From Bradyrhizobium diazoefficiens (lineage in GTDB: Bacteria; Pseudomonadota; Alphaproteobacteria; Rhizobiales; Xanthobacteraceae), in assembly GCF_016612535.1 (NCBI RefSeq), contig NZ_JAENXS010000001.1, positions 868,001 to 932,000 on the forward strand: DNA of 64,000 nucleotides, in the 5' to 3' direction. Within the stretch, counting starts at the first letter, position 1; every line of letters starts with the position of its first letter. The position numbers and the translations under genes are program-made. A model generated the notes under the pieces. It saw only the letters and a program-made list of their open reading frames with translations, was not told where the DNA came from and did not search any database. Of the stretch, positions 17,109 through 25,999 are shown one piece after another.

Positions 17109-17917
17109 GCGACCGCAAGCCGACCTCGTTCCCGATCCTGACGAAGAACGACACCTGCTCGCTGATCCAGGCTGCCGATGACGTCTACCAGATCCGCTTC
17201 TCCAACCGCGCCGCCAACGCCTATCTGGTGCGCGGCTCGGCACGAACGATCCTGATCGATGTCGGCCTGTCCTCGAACTATCCGGCGATGGTCGAGTGCC
17301 TCAACTTCGTCGGTTGCCCGCCGGAGAAGATCGACATGGTGGTGCTGAGCCACGAGCATCTCGACCATATCGGCGCGGCCTGGCACTTCAACGAGCGGCG
17401 CACCTACGTCGCAGCCCATCGCCTCGCCGCCAACAAGATCATGCTGCGCGACGATTTCTCGATGCTGCGCAAGATGTTCAACGAGCCGAACGTGCCCGTT
17501 AACATCGACATCTGGCTCGAGGAAGGCAATCTGATCGACCTCGGCAATTTCCGCCTCAACGTGATGTACACGCCGGGCCACACCTCGGCCTGCATCACGC
17601 TGTTTGAGCAGGACAAGGGCCTGCTGTTCGCCGCCGACACGCTGATGCCCGGCGGCGTGATGGGCGGCGTGTTCGGCTCCGGCAGCATCTCCGACTACAT
17701 CCAATCGCTGGAGCGAATCAAGGGGCTGAGCACCAGTATCCTGCTGTCGGGACACGGAAGGCTGTCGGACACGCCGCAGGAGGACGTCCGCATCGCCATT
17801 GCACGGTCGCATGGTTTGCTCGAGGACACCGCGCAATTGTTCGACGCGCTGGACGCGCGCTCGAACTTCGAGCCGATCATGCAGTCGGTGCGGGATCTGA
17901 ACAAGCTGGATGATTGA
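17105..17917 (+). CDS. Metallo-beta-lactamase-fold hydrolase
   Basis: This 270-residue protein carries the metal site LSHEHLDHIG (H83, H85, D87, H88), TPGHTSACI (metal-ligand His) and LLSGHGRLSD, the glyoxalase-II/RNase-Z type dinuclear fold. It is translationally coupled to a stand-alone cyclic-nucleotide-binding domain protein. One inference is that the hydrolase is controlled by, or acts on, a nucleotide signal. The substrate is unknown; thioester, lactone or phosphodiester hydrolysis are all seen in the fold. Confidence 0.88.
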   Translation: MSDRKPTSFPILTKNDTCSLIQAADDVYQIRFSNRAANAYLVRGSARTILIDVGLSSNYPAMVECLNFVGCPPEKIDMVVLSHEHLDHIGAAWHFNERRTYVAAHRLAANKIMLRDDFSMLRKMFNEPNVPVNIDIWLEEGNLIDLGNFRLNVMYTPGHTSACITLFEQDKGLLFAADTLMPGGVMGGVFGSGSISDYIQSLERIKGLSTSILLSGHGRLSDTPQEDVRIAIARSHGLLEDTAQLFDALDARSNFEPIMQSVRDLNKLDD

Positions 17918-17924
17918 TCCACAA

Positions 17925-17970
17925 TGTCGTCCCGGCCAAGTGCGCAATTGCGCACTAGGCCGGGACGACA
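17925..17970. repeat. REP palindrome acting as a likely bidirectional terminator
   Basis: tgtcgtcccggcc and ggccgggacgaca are perfect mirror arms around aagtgcgcaattgcgcacta, itself a palindrome. The unit sits in the 58 bp between convergent genes ending at 17917 and 17976. Confidence 0.8.
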
Positions 17971-17975
17971 CTGGG

Positions 17976-18473
17976 CTACATCACCACCGGCTTGTCCGGC
18001 AGCTCGTTCGGATGCGGGCCACTCGGCGGGAAATGCTTTGCCAGCTCGCGCGACACCGCCGCGATGCCGTCGATCACGCCGCGCTCGAATTGGCCGGACT
18101 TGAACTCCGTCTCCATCGCGCGGCAGATGTTTTCCCAACCCGCCGCGCCGACCTTCGCATCGATGCCACGGTCAGCGATGATCTCGACGTCGCGGTCGGC
18201 GAGCAGCAGGTAGATCAGCACGCCGTTGTTGTGCGCGGTATCCCAGATCCGCAAATGCGAGAACACATCAAGCGCGCGCTCGCGTGCATGTTGATTGCCA
18301 AACAGCGGACAGCCGTCGAGCGCGCCTTCGACGACGAAGCGGATTTGGCCGGAATGCGTCGTCTCGCTCTGCTCGATCGCTTGCTCGATGCGATCGAGCA
18401 CGCTTTGCGGAAACACTCGCCTGGCGCGCCAATGGTGCTGGAGGAGATGCCGGGTGATGCGCCCAATGCTCAT
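17976..18473 (-). CDS. TPM-domain protein (short)
   Basis: This 165-residue protein is similar to the TPM domain of YgcG and TLP18.3 proteins. It has GQIRFVVEGALDG, then RALDVFSHLRIWDTAHNNGV, then LADRDVEIIADRGIDAKVG, the strand-helix-strand pattern of the fold. There is no signal peptide. It is the third gene of a lemA / TPM / TPM operon, two bases after the previous stop. The LemA-TPM association is common in bacteria and is linked to envelope maintenance, but the mechanism is unsettled. Confidence 0.85.
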   Translation of the reverse strand: MSIGRITRHLLQHHWRARRVFPQSVLDRIEQAIEQSETTHSGQIRFVVEGALDGCPLFGNQHARERALDVFSHLRIWDTAHNNGVLIYLLLADRDVEIIADRGIDAKVGAAGWENICRAMETEFKSGQFERGVIDGIAAVSRELAKHFPPSGPHPNELPDKPVVM

Positions 18474-18475
18474 GA

Positions 18476-19357
18476 CTACCAGCTCCCCGACGCGCCGCCG
18501 CCACCAAAGCCGCCGCCGCCCCCGCTGAAGCTGCCGCTGTCACTGGACGATGATCCGCTGCTCCAGCCGCCTCCCGACGACGAACCGCTTGACCACGAAC
18601 CGCCGCGCGACGACCCCGTCGATGCCGGAAACAGATCGGCGATGAAGGACAACACGAAGCCGACGATGCCGGCGAGTAAGGCCCATCCTGCGGATCCGAT
18701 GATGAGCAACGCCAGGATGGCGATCACGCTGCCGGTCGCAACCGAGCCCAGCAATCGCCCTAGCAGCGCGCGCAGAAATCCGCCGACAACGAGCGAAGCA
18801 AACAGCGCGACCGGGACCATCGGCCCGATCTCGTCCAGATTGGCGAAATTCACGCTGCGCGACGGAACCGGCAGCGGCTCGCCATCGACGACGCGCATCA
18901 TCCGGTCGACGCCGGCCGAGATGCCGCCGGCGAAGTCGCCCTCCCTGAATTTCGGCGTGATGACTTCGTCGATGATCCGTCGCGAGGTCACGTCGGTGAG
19001 CGCGCCCTCGAGGCCGTAGCCGACCTCGATGCGGAGATGGCGATCATTCTTGGCGACGACTAGGATCGCCCCATCGTCGACCTTCTTGCGGCCGATCTTC
19101 CAGGCCTCGGCAACACGGATCGAGAATTGCTCGATCGTCTCAGGATCTGTCGTCGGCACGATCAGCACGGCGATCTGGCTGCCTTTCTTTGTCTCGAAAT
19201 CGCTGAGCTTTTGCGACAACGCGGCGATGTCACCGCTGGAGAGCGTGCCGGTCCGGTCGACGACACGGCCGGTGAGCTGCGGCACGGCGACATCGGCCAA
19301 AGCGGAGAACGCCCAGCCAAGCAGCAGTGTAAGCAGGAAGGCCTTGACAGCGCGCAT
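18476..19357 (-). CDS. YgcG-type TPM-domain membrane protein with Gly/Ser-rich tail
   Basis: The 293-residue protein has a signal peptide (about 1-21, ending ALA-DVAVP), then a periplasmic TPM domain (LTGRVVDRTGTLSSGDIAAL; VAKNDRHLRIEVGYGLEGAL). Two membrane helices lie at about 175-230. The tail is Gly/Ser rich and ends in FGGGGASGSW. This is the YgcG (DUF2534/TPM) architecture. It lies between LemA and a second TPM protein in one operon, 15 bases after the lemA stop. Confidence 0.9.
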   Translation of the reverse strand: MRAVKAFLLTLLLGWAFSALADVAVPQLTGRVVDRTGTLSSGDIAALSQKLSDFETKKGSQIAVLIVPTTDPETIEQFSIRVAEAWKIGRKKVDDGAILVVAKNDRHLRIEVGYGLEGALTDVTSRRIIDEVITPKFREGDFAGGISAGVDRMMRVVDGEPLPVPSRSVNFANLDEIGPMVPVALFASLVVGGFLRALLGRLLGSVATGSVIAILALLIIGSAGWALLAGIVGFVLSFIADLFPASTGSSRGGSWSSGSSSGGGWSSGSSSSDSGSFSGGGGGFGGGGASGSW

Positions 19358-19372
19358 CGGAGCCGGACGCGC

Positions 19373-19984
19373 TTACTTCGACGGCGCGGGCGCCGGGTTG
19401 AAATCGACCTTCGGCGCGGTCGAGATTTCCTTCTCATTCTCGACCGAGAAGTTCGGTTTCTCTTTGTAGCCGAACATCATCGCGGTGAGGTTGTTCGGGA
19501 ACGACCGGACGGTGACGTTATAATCCTGCACCGACTTGATGTAGCGGTTGCGCGCGACCGTGATGCGGTTTTCGGTGCCCTCTAGCTGCGACATCAGGTC
19601 CCTGAACAGGGTGTCCGATTTGAGCTGCGGATAATTCTCCGTGACCACGAGGAGTCGCGACAATGCACTGGAGAGCTCGCCTTGCGCGGCCTGGAATTTC
19701 TGGAAGGCGGAGGGGTCGTTGAGCACCTCGGGCGTCGCCTGGATGCTGCCGACCTTGGCGCGCGCATTGGTGACGCCGAGCAGCACGTCCTTTTCCTGTT
19801 GCGCAAAGCCCTTCACCGAGTTGACGAGGTTGGGCACGAGATCGGCGCGCCGCTGATACTGGTTCACGACCTCGGACCAGTTGGCCTTGATCTGCTCATC
19901 CTGGCTCTGGATCGCGTTGTAGCCGCAATTGGTGAGGCTGAGCGAGGCCAGCGCTGCCAGCACGGTCAGGATCTTGCGCATCAA
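19373..19984 (-). CDS. LemA family protein
   Basis: This 203-residue protein has a hydrophobic N-terminal export segment ending in a cysteine (ASLSLTNCGYNAIQ), which could be a lipoprotein site. The LemA helical core follows: IQSQDEQIKANWSEVVNQYQ, RRADLVPNLVNSVKGFA and NYPQLKSDTLFRDLMSQLEG. LemA proteins are membrane-attached helical rods of unknown activity that occur with TPM proteins, as here. It is the first gene of its operon; the divergent gene starts 179 bases away. Confidence 0.92.
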   Translation of the reverse strand: MMRKILTVLAALASLSLTNCGYNAIQSQDEQIKANWSEVVNQYQRRADLVPNLVNSVKGFAQQEKDVLLGVTNARAKVGSIQATPEVLNDPSAFQKFQAAQGELSSALSRLLVVTENYPQLKSDTLFRDLMSQLEGTENRITVARNRYIKSVQDYNVTVRSFPNNLTAMMFGYKEKPNFSVENEKEISTAPKVDFNPAPAPSK

Positions 19985-20163
19985 ATTTCTCCCGGTGGAA
20001 TCGGGCGCAAACTACCAGATTGAACGCGCATGGCGCCAGCTATCCCACGCGGACGGCGAAAAGCAGCCGGCTGACGCAAGCCCCTTGCCTATCACCGGGC
20101 GACATAGTCAACTCTTGGCAAAACAATCTTGGCAAACAAGACAAAAACAGCAGGGAGCGCGCC

Positions 20164-21015
20164 ATGTCCTCGTTCGAGACCATCCTCGTGGAGCGGCCGG
20201 AGCCGGCGATTGCCCGGGTCGTGATGAACCGGCCCGACGCGCGCAATGCGCAGAACCTGCAAATGACCTACGACCTCAACGCCGCCTTTGACGCGGCGGT
20301 GCAGGACGACACGGTCAAGGTCATCGTCCTCGCCGGCAACGGGCCGCATTTCTCGTCCGGCCATGATCTGCGCCCCGGCGGCAAGAATGCAGCCGGCGTC
20401 GATTTTCCGCCGATTGGAAATTGGGGTGGCTTTGCGGAGGCGAACGCGCATGGCCGCTTCGCGCGCGAGCAGGAAATTTATCTCCAGATCACCCGGCGCT
20501 GGCGCAATCTGGCCAAGCCAATGATAGCCGAGGTGCACGGCAAGTGCATCGCCGGCGGCTTGATGCTGGCCTGGGCCTGCGACCTCATCGTCGCCAGCGA
20601 CGATGCGCGGTTCTGCGATCCCGTCGTCACCATGGGCGTCTGCGGCGTCGAATGGTTCGTGCATCCCTGGGAGCTCGGCCCGCGCAAGGCCAAGGAATTT
20701 CTGTTCACGGCCGATAGCTGGAGTGCCGAGGAGGCGCATCAGCTCGGCATGGTGAACAAGGTCGTGCCACGCGCGGAATTGTCGGCGCGGGTACTGGAGC
20801 TGGCGCGAAGGATCGCATCAAAGCCGTCCTTTGCGCTGAAGCTGACCAAGGAGGCGGTGAACCGCTCGGTCGACGTGATGGGGCAGCCCGCCGCGATCGA
20901 CCAGGCCTTTGCGTTGCATCAGCTCTGTCACGCCCACAATCTCCAAGAATTCGGCATGGTGGTCGATCCGTCCGGATTGCATCCCTCCGTGCGCAAGCCG
21001 GCGGCCGCGGAGTAG
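20164..21015 (+). CDS. Crotonase-fold protein lacking both usual hydratase glutamates
   Basis: The 283-residue protein has the crotonase oxyanion-hole motifs (AGNGPHFSSGHDL and HGKCIAGGLMLAWACDLI). By eye alignment to enoyl-CoA hydratase, the first catalytic glutamate (GGGCELA) is replaced by Met (AGGLMLA) and the second (GQPE) by Val (CDPV). It may therefore be an isomerase, a hydrolase or a hydratase using other residues. The ATG at 20164 follows cagggagcgcgcc. It starts an operon with two acyl-CoA dehydrogenase genes 5 and 15 bases further on, pointing to beta-oxidation of an unusual acyl-CoA. Confidence 0.82.
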   Translation: MSSFETILVERPEPAIARVVMNRPDARNAQNLQMTYDLNAAFDAAVQDDTVKVIVLAGNGPHFSSGHDLRPGGKNAAGVDFPPIGNWGGFAEANAHGRFAREQEIYLQITRRWRNLAKPMIAEVHGKCIAGGLMLAWACDLIVASDDARFCDPVVTMGVCGVEWFVHPWELGPRKAKEFLFTADSWSAEEAHQLGMVNKVVPRAELSARVLELARRIASKPSFALKLTKEAVNRSVDVMGQPAAIDQAFALHQLCHAHNLQEFGMVVDPSGLHPSVRKPAAAE

Positions 21016-21020
21016 ACGCC

Positions 21021-22169
21021 ATGGACCTCAACCTCAGTGACGAGCAACGGCTGCTGCGCGAGAGCGCGGAGCGCTTCGTGGCCGAGAGCTACGATGCCGA
21101 GCACCGCCGCAAGACGGCGAACGATCCGCTCGGCTTCAGCCCGGCGGTGTGGAAGCAGTTTGCTGAGCTCGGCTGGCTGGCGCTACCGATCCCGGAAGAG
21201 TTTGACGGCCTCGGCGGCGGGCCGGTCGAGATCGGCATCTTGATGGAAGCCTTTGGCCGCGGGCTGGTGTCCGAGCCTTATGTCGCGACTGTCGTGCTCG
21301 GGGCCGCACTGATCGACAGATGCGGCAGCACAGCCCAGAAGCAGGCCAGCCTCCCCAAGATCGCGGACGGATCATTGAAACTTGCGTTTGCGCATTCTGA
21401 GCGCGCCGCGCGGTTCGATCTCGCCAAGATCGCAACCGTCGCGAACAAGACGGCGCAGGGCTGGCGTCTCGCGGGCAGCAAGATCGCGGTGCTCGACGGC
21501 CACGCCGCCGACGAGATCATCGTCTCCGCGCATATCCATGATCATCAGGCACGATCGGGGCGGATCGGCCTGTTTCTGGTGCCGGCAACGGCACCAAGCC
21601 TCGCGATCTCCGACTATCCGCGGCTCGGTGGCGGGCGCGCCTGCAACATCGAACTCTCGGACGTGCAGCTGCCGGAGGACGCACTGCTCGGCGGCGGCAA
21701 GGATGCGCTGCCGGCGATCGAATGGGCCGTCGATCGCACCATGGCTGCGCTGGGCGCGGAAGCCGTCGGCATCATGCAGACGCTGCTGGATACCACGCTG
21801 GACTACACCAAGATCCGAAAGCAATTCGGCCGACCGCTGTCCGCCAACCAGGTGATCCGCCATCGCCTTGCCGACATGGCGATCCAGGTCGACGAAGCGC
21901 GCGCGATGGCGCTGCGCGCCGCGCTGAAGGCAGATGCCCCGCACGTCGAGCGTGCCCGCGCCGCGTCGGCCGCGAAGGCGAAGATCGGCAAGTGCGCACG
22001 TTTTGTCGGCGAGCAGTCGATCCAGTTGCACGGCGGCATGGGCGTCACCGAGGAGCTCGAGGTCGGCGCCTATTTCAAGCGCCTGGTCGCCTTCGACACG
22101 CTGTTCGGTGGCAGCGCGCACCACTATGCCCGCTACGCCCAGCTTGGCCGCACCACCCAGCCTGCCTGA
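21021..22169 (+). CDS. Acyl-CoA dehydrogenase-like protein, small (beta) subunit type
   Basis: This 382-residue ACAD-fold protein has the helical N-terminal domain, the middle beta domain and the C-terminal flavin-binding helices (SIQLHGGMGVTEELEVGAYF). The end of the fold reads FGGSAHHYARYA where catalytically complete ACADs have a GTSEIQR-type motif. This is the pattern of the partner subunit in heteromeric ACADs such as PimCD and the actinobacterial ChsE/FadE pairs. The gene encoding the matching large subunit follows 15 bases downstream. Confidence 0.88.
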   Translation: MDLNLSDEQRLLRESAERFVAESYDAEHRRKTANDPLGFSPAVWKQFAELGWLALPIPEEFDGLGGGPVEIGILMEAFGRGLVSEPYVATVVLGAALIDRCGSTAQKQASLPKIADGSLKLAFAHSERAARFDLAKIATVANKTAQGWRLAGSKIAVLDGHAADEIIVSAHIHDHQARSGRIGLFLVPATAPSLAISDYPRLGGGRACNIELSDVQLPEDALLGGGKDALPAIEWAVDRTMAALGAEAVGIMQTLLDTTLDYTKIRKQFGRPLSANQVIRHRLADMAIQVDEARAMALRAALKADAPHVERARAASAAKAKIGKCARFVGEQSIQLHGGMGVTEELEVGAYFKRLVAFDTLFGGSAHHYARYAQLGRTTQPA

Positions 22170-22184
22170 CACAAGGAGCGCATC

Positions 22185-23381
22185 ATGGACCTGTCGTTCA
22201 ACACTGAGGAGCGCGCCTTCCAGAGCGAGGTGCGCGATTTTATTGCCAAGAATCTCACCGACGAAATGAAGCGCGCGACAGCTCTGACGCCCTCGGTATT
22301 CTCCGATCCCGATATCGGCATGGCCTGGCAGCGCGCGCTGCACAGCCGCGGCTGGGGCGCGCCGGGCTGGCCGGTCGAGCATGGCGGCCCGGACTGGACG
22401 CCGGCCCAGCGCTGGATCTTCGAGACCGAATCCGCACGCGCCGGCGTGCCGAACGTCAACGTGATGGGCGTGAAGATGGTCGGGCCCGTCATCATCGGCT
22501 TCGGCTCGCCCGAGCAGAAGAATTTCTATCTGCCGCGGATTCTCTCCGGCGAGGACTATTGGTGCCAGGGCTATTCCGAGCCGGGCTCCGGCTCCGACCT
22601 CTCCTCGCTGAAGACGCGCGCCGTGCGCGACGGCGACGACTACATCATCAACGGCACCAAGATCTGGACGACGCATGCGCACCACGCCAACCGCATGTTC
22701 GCGCTGGTACGCACCGGCGACGGGCCACGGCAGCAGGACGGCATCAGCTTCATCCTGATCGACATGAAGACGCCGGGCATTACGACGCGGCCGATCCTGA
22801 CCATCGGTGGTGATCACGAAGTCAACCAGGTGTTCTTCGACGATTTGCGCGTACCCGTGACGAACCGCGTCGGCGAGGAAGGCAAGGGCTGGACTTACGG
22901 CAAATATCTGCTCGAATTCGAGCGTGGCTCCGGGATTGCGTCCGCCAAGCTGCGCGAGGGCCTGAAGGCGATCTCAGATCTGGCAGAGTCGGATCTGACG
23001 GGTCGCGCGATCGACAGCCCCGATATCGCCACGCGCATCTCCGAGGTCGAAATCGACATCGACGCGCTGGAAATGACCGAGCTGCGCGTGCTCTCGGCAC
23101 TCCAGACCGGGCAGAACCCCGGCGCGGTGTCGTCGATCCTGAAGCTGCGCAACAGCGAAATCCGGCAAGCCGTGACGCGCCTCGGCGTCGACGTGATCGG
23201 CCACGACGCGCTCGCGGTCGAGCCGATGCGCCCGCTCTACAAGCTCAACCACGAGCCGGTTTTGCCTGAGGACATGCTGACAATCGTGCCGGAATATCTC
23301 AACGGCCGGGCCTACACGATCTTCGGCGGCACGTCGGAGATCCAGCGCGACATCATCGCGAAGATGATGTTGGGGATTTAG
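22185..23381 (+). CDS. Acyl-CoA dehydrogenase, large (alpha) subunit type
   Basis: The 398-residue ACAD has CQGYSEPGSGSDLSSLKTRA, the flavin-contact loop, then IINGTKIWTTHAHHANRMFA, and at the C terminus IFGGTSEIQRDIIAKMML. It follows the small-subunit gene with a good ribosome site (caaggagcgcatc). The two probably form an alpha2beta2 enzyme that introduces the 2,3 double bond into an acyl-CoA. Large/small ACAD pairs often act on dicarboxylic, sterol or terpenoid side chains; the substrate here is unknown. Confidence 0.9.
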   Translation: MDLSFNTEERAFQSEVRDFIAKNLTDEMKRATALTPSVFSDPDIGMAWQRALHSRGWGAPGWPVEHGGPDWTPAQRWIFETESARAGVPNVNVMGVKMVGPVIIGFGSPEQKNFYLPRILSGEDYWCQGYSEPGSGSDLSSLKTRAVRDGDDYIINGTKIWTTHAHHANRMFALVRTGDGPRQQDGISFILIDMKTPGITTRPILTIGGDHEVNQVFFDDLRVPVTNRVGEEGKGWTYGKYLLEFERGSGIASAKLREGLKAISDLAESDLTGRAIDSPDIATRISEVEIDIDALEMTELRVLSALQTGQNPGAVSSILKLRNSEIRQAVTRLGVDVIGHDALAVEPMRPLYKLNHEPVLPEDMLTIVPEYLNGRAYTIFGGTSEIQRDIIAKMMLGI

Positions 23382-23387
23382 CACTTG

Positions 23388-23465
23388 TAGCCCGGATGGA
23401 GCGAAGCGCAATCCGGGACAACAACCGCGGGCGGCCCCGGATTTCGCTGCGCTCCATCCGGGCTA
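23388..23465. repeat. REP palindrome between convergent genes
   Basis: tagcccggatggagcgaagc and gcgctccatccgggcta face each other, with inner arms caatccggg and ccccggatt. The unit fills most of the 97-bp gap between genes ending at 23381 and 23479. The same family recurs at 36939-37018. Confidence 0.8.
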
Positions 23466-23478
23466 TGCCACCGGGCTG

Positions 23479-25800
23479 TCAACCCACCTTCGCGTCCTTG
23501 ATTGCCTGCCAGATCTTCTGCGGCGTCAGCGGCGTGTTGAGCTGGGTGATGCCGAGTTCGGCAAGCGCGTCCATCACGCCGTTGGTGACGCAGGGCGGGC
23601 CGCCGATGGCACCGGATTCGCCGCAGCCCTTGGCGCCGAGCGGATTCGTGCGGCACGGCGCGGAATCGTCAAGCGTCACCACGATCGGCGGAACGTCGTC
23701 GGCGCGCGGGATGCAGTAATCCTGGTAGCTCGCGGTCAGCAGCTGGCCGTCGGCATCATACGACACGCCCTCATACAGCGCCTGGCCGATGCCCTGCGCG
23801 ACACCGCCATGGATCTGGCCGGTGACCAGCATCGGATTCACGGCGACGCCGACGTCGTCGACGGTGGTGTAGCGCACCACCTTGGACACGCCGGTCTCCG
23901 GATCGATCTCGACCTCGCAAATATGCGTGCCATTGGGCCAGCTGGGCCCGTCAACCTCGCCCTCGGAATCGACGCTGAGCTTGGCGCCGGTCTCCTTCTC
24001 GGCGATGTCGAACAGGCTGATGCGGCGGTCGGTGCCGACCACGGTGAGCATGCCGCCCTGATATTCGATATCCTCGACCGAAGTCTCCAGTACGTTCGCC
24101 GCCTTCTCGCGCGCCTTCTGGATCAGATCGTTGGAGGAGACCGCCACGGCCGTGCCGCCGACGAACAGCGAGCGCGAGCCGACGCTGCCAAAACCCATCG
24201 CCAGATCAGTGTCGCCCTGGACCACGTCGATCTTGTCCATGGGGATGCCGAGCGTATCGGAGATCATCTGGGTGTAGGTTGTCTGCAGCCCTTGCCCCAT
24301 CGCCATGGTGCCGGAATGCAGGATGACGCGGCCCTGTGAGGTCGCGTGCAGGCTGACCTTTTCGGTATGGGCGCGGCCGCCGGTCCACTCGATGTAGGAG
24401 GTGAGCCCGCGGCCATAGAGCAGGCCCTTTTTCTTCGCCGCCTTCTTGCGCGCGGCAAAGCCGTCCCAGTCCGCAAGCTTGACGGCACGATCGAGCATGT
24501 GAGCGAAGGCGCCGGAATCGTAGACCTGGCCGGCCGCGTTGGTATAGGGCAGTTGGCCCGGCTTGATGTAGTTCACTTTCCGGATCGCGCGCGGATCCAT
24601 GCCGATTTTTCGCGCGGCGGCGTCGAACAGGCGCTCGACGATGAACACCGCTTCGGGGCGGCCAGCGCCGCGATAGGCGCCGACAGGCGCGGTGTGGGTC
24701 ATCACCGACTTCACTTGGAAATGCACCAGCGGCAGGTCGTAAACTCCGGTCTGCACGAAGGGCCCGAGCACCAGGGGGATGATGTTGCCCGCTCCGGACG
24801 AATAGGCGCCGGTGCAGCCGATCGATTTGACGCGATAGGCCAGCACCTTGCCCTTCTCGTCCAGTGCGAAGGAGGCGGTCGAGGTGAGATCGCGGCCATG
24901 GGTGCCACCGACGAACTCGTCAGTGCGGTCGCCGCGCCAGCGGATCTTCCTGTTCAGCTTGGTCGCGGCATAGGCGACGATGCCGTCTTCGGGATAGAGG
25001 TTGGTCTTCTGGCCAAAGCCGCCGCCGATATCGCCGACCAGCACACGGACGCTGTCCTTCGGACGCTTCAGCACGGCTTCCGCCAGCACGTCGCGGGTCG
25101 ACGCCGGGGTTTGCGATTGCACATGCAGGAGCAGCCGGCCGGTCGCCCTATCGATCTCGGCAATGCTCGAGCGCGGCTCCATGGCCGAGGGCACCAGGCG
25201 CTGGCTGACGAGATCGAGCTCGACCGTGTGCGCCGCCTTCGCAAAGACCTCGTCGACCTTGGCGGCATCGCCGTAGCTCATGGCGCCGACGATGTTGTCG
25301 GGCGCATCCGGCCATACCACCGGCGCGCCGGGCTTCACCGCCTCGACGGGATCGACCACCGCCGGCTGCACGTCATACTCGATGACGATCGCTTCGGCCG
25401 CGCTCTGGGCCTCTGCGCGTGACGAGGCAACCACCGCCGCGACCGCCTCGCCGGTGTAGCGCACAACCTCATGGGCGAGCAGCCGGCGCGGCGGCACCGT
25501 CATCGGCTTGCCGTCGGGACGCTTGAAGATGCTCAGGGTCGGAATGGTGCCGACGTCGTCCTTGATCAGATCGGCGCCGGTATAGATCGCGGTGACGCCG
25601 GGTATCGCGGCCGCGGCGCTGGTGTCGATCGAGACGATCTTCGCATGCGCATGCGGCGAGCGCAGCACATGCAACCACAGCGCGCCGTCCGCCGGCTTGT
25701 CGTCGATGAATTGCCCCTTCCCGGTGAGCAGCCGCTGGTCTTCCAAACGCTTGACGGGCTGGCCCGCTCCGAAACGCAAATTGCCGGGAAGAATGTTCAT
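23479..25800 (-). CDS. Xanthine dehydrogenase-family molybdenum subunit (form II CoxL-like), orphan
   Basis: This 773-residue protein begins FGAGQPVKRLEDQRLLTGKG, typical of CoxL-like aldehyde oxidase/CO dehydrogenase large subunits. It contains GDIGGGFGQKTNLYPED, AYRGAGRPEAVFIVE and GCGESGAIGGPPCVTNGVMD (Mo-cofactor glutamate). The active-site loop reads AYRGAGR, the form II signature, not the AYRCSFR of true CO dehydrogenase. It is probably a molybdenum hydroxylase for an aldehyde or heterocycle. The FAD and 2Fe-2S subunits are not next to it, so its partners must be encoded elsewhere. Confidence 0.9.
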   Translation of the reverse strand: MNILPGNLRFGAGQPVKRLEDQRLLTGKGQFIDDKPADGALWLHVLRSPHAHAKIVSIDTSAAAAIPGVTAIYTGADLIKDDVGTIPTLSIFKRPDGKPMTVPPRRLLAHEVVRYTGEAVAAVVASSRAEAQSAAEAIVIEYDVQPAVVDPVEAVKPGAPVVWPDAPDNIVGAMSYGDAAKVDEVFAKAAHTVELDLVSQRLVPSAMEPRSSIAEIDRATGRLLLHVQSQTPASTRDVLAEAVLKRPKDSVRVLVGDIGGGFGQKTNLYPEDGIVAYAATKLNRKIRWRGDRTDEFVGGTHGRDLTSTASFALDEKGKVLAYRVKSIGCTGAYSSGAGNIIPLVLGPFVQTGVYDLPLVHFQVKSVMTHTAPVGAYRGAGRPEAVFIVERLFDAAARKIGMDPRAIRKVNYIKPGQLPYTNAAGQVYDSGAFAHMLDRAVKLADWDGFAARKKAAKKKGLLYGRGLTSYIEWTGGRAHTEKVSLHATSQGRVILHSGTMAMGQGLQTTYTQMISDTLGIPMDKIDVVQGDTDLAMGFGSVGSRSLFVGGTAVAVSSNDLIQKAREKAANVLETSVEDIEYQGGMLTVVGTDRRISLFDIAEKETGAKLSVDSEGEVDGPSWPNGTHICEVEIDPETGVSKVVRYTTVDDVGVAVNPMLVTGQIHGGVAQGIGQALYEGVSYDADGQLLTASYQDYCIPRADDVPPIVVTLDDSAPCRTNPLGAKGCGESGAIGGPPCVTNGVMDALAELGITQLNTPLTPQKIWQAIKDAKVG

Positions 25801-25900
25801 TCCGCTCTCGTCCTCAGGGTCTCTTGAAATGCGGGCTGCCTTTTAGCGGATCGAGGCAGGCGAGACCAGCCGCGCTTTTGGACGGCCAATCCCACACTTT

Positions 25901-25986
25901 CGTCATGCCCGGGCTTGTCCCGGGCATCCACGTTCTGTCTTTGGAGGAGCAAGGCGTGGATGGCCGGGACAAGCCCGGCCATGACG
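25901..25986. repeat. REP palindrome with 32-base arms
   Basis: cgtcatgcccgggcttgtcc at 25901 onward is mirrored by ggacaagcccggccatgacg ending at 25986; the arms continue inward with cgggcatccacg and cgtggatggccg. The loop is about 22 bases. It lies between two genes on the minus strand, and may end transcription of the upstream DapA-like gene's neighbour operon. Confidence 0.8.
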
Positions 25987-25999
25987 ACTACGGAGAGGC

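Noticed and set aside
21372..22817. Long minus-strand open frame across the two acyl-CoA dehydrogenase genes
   Set aside because: It crosses two genuine genes on the other strand and shows no domain or secondary-structure character.
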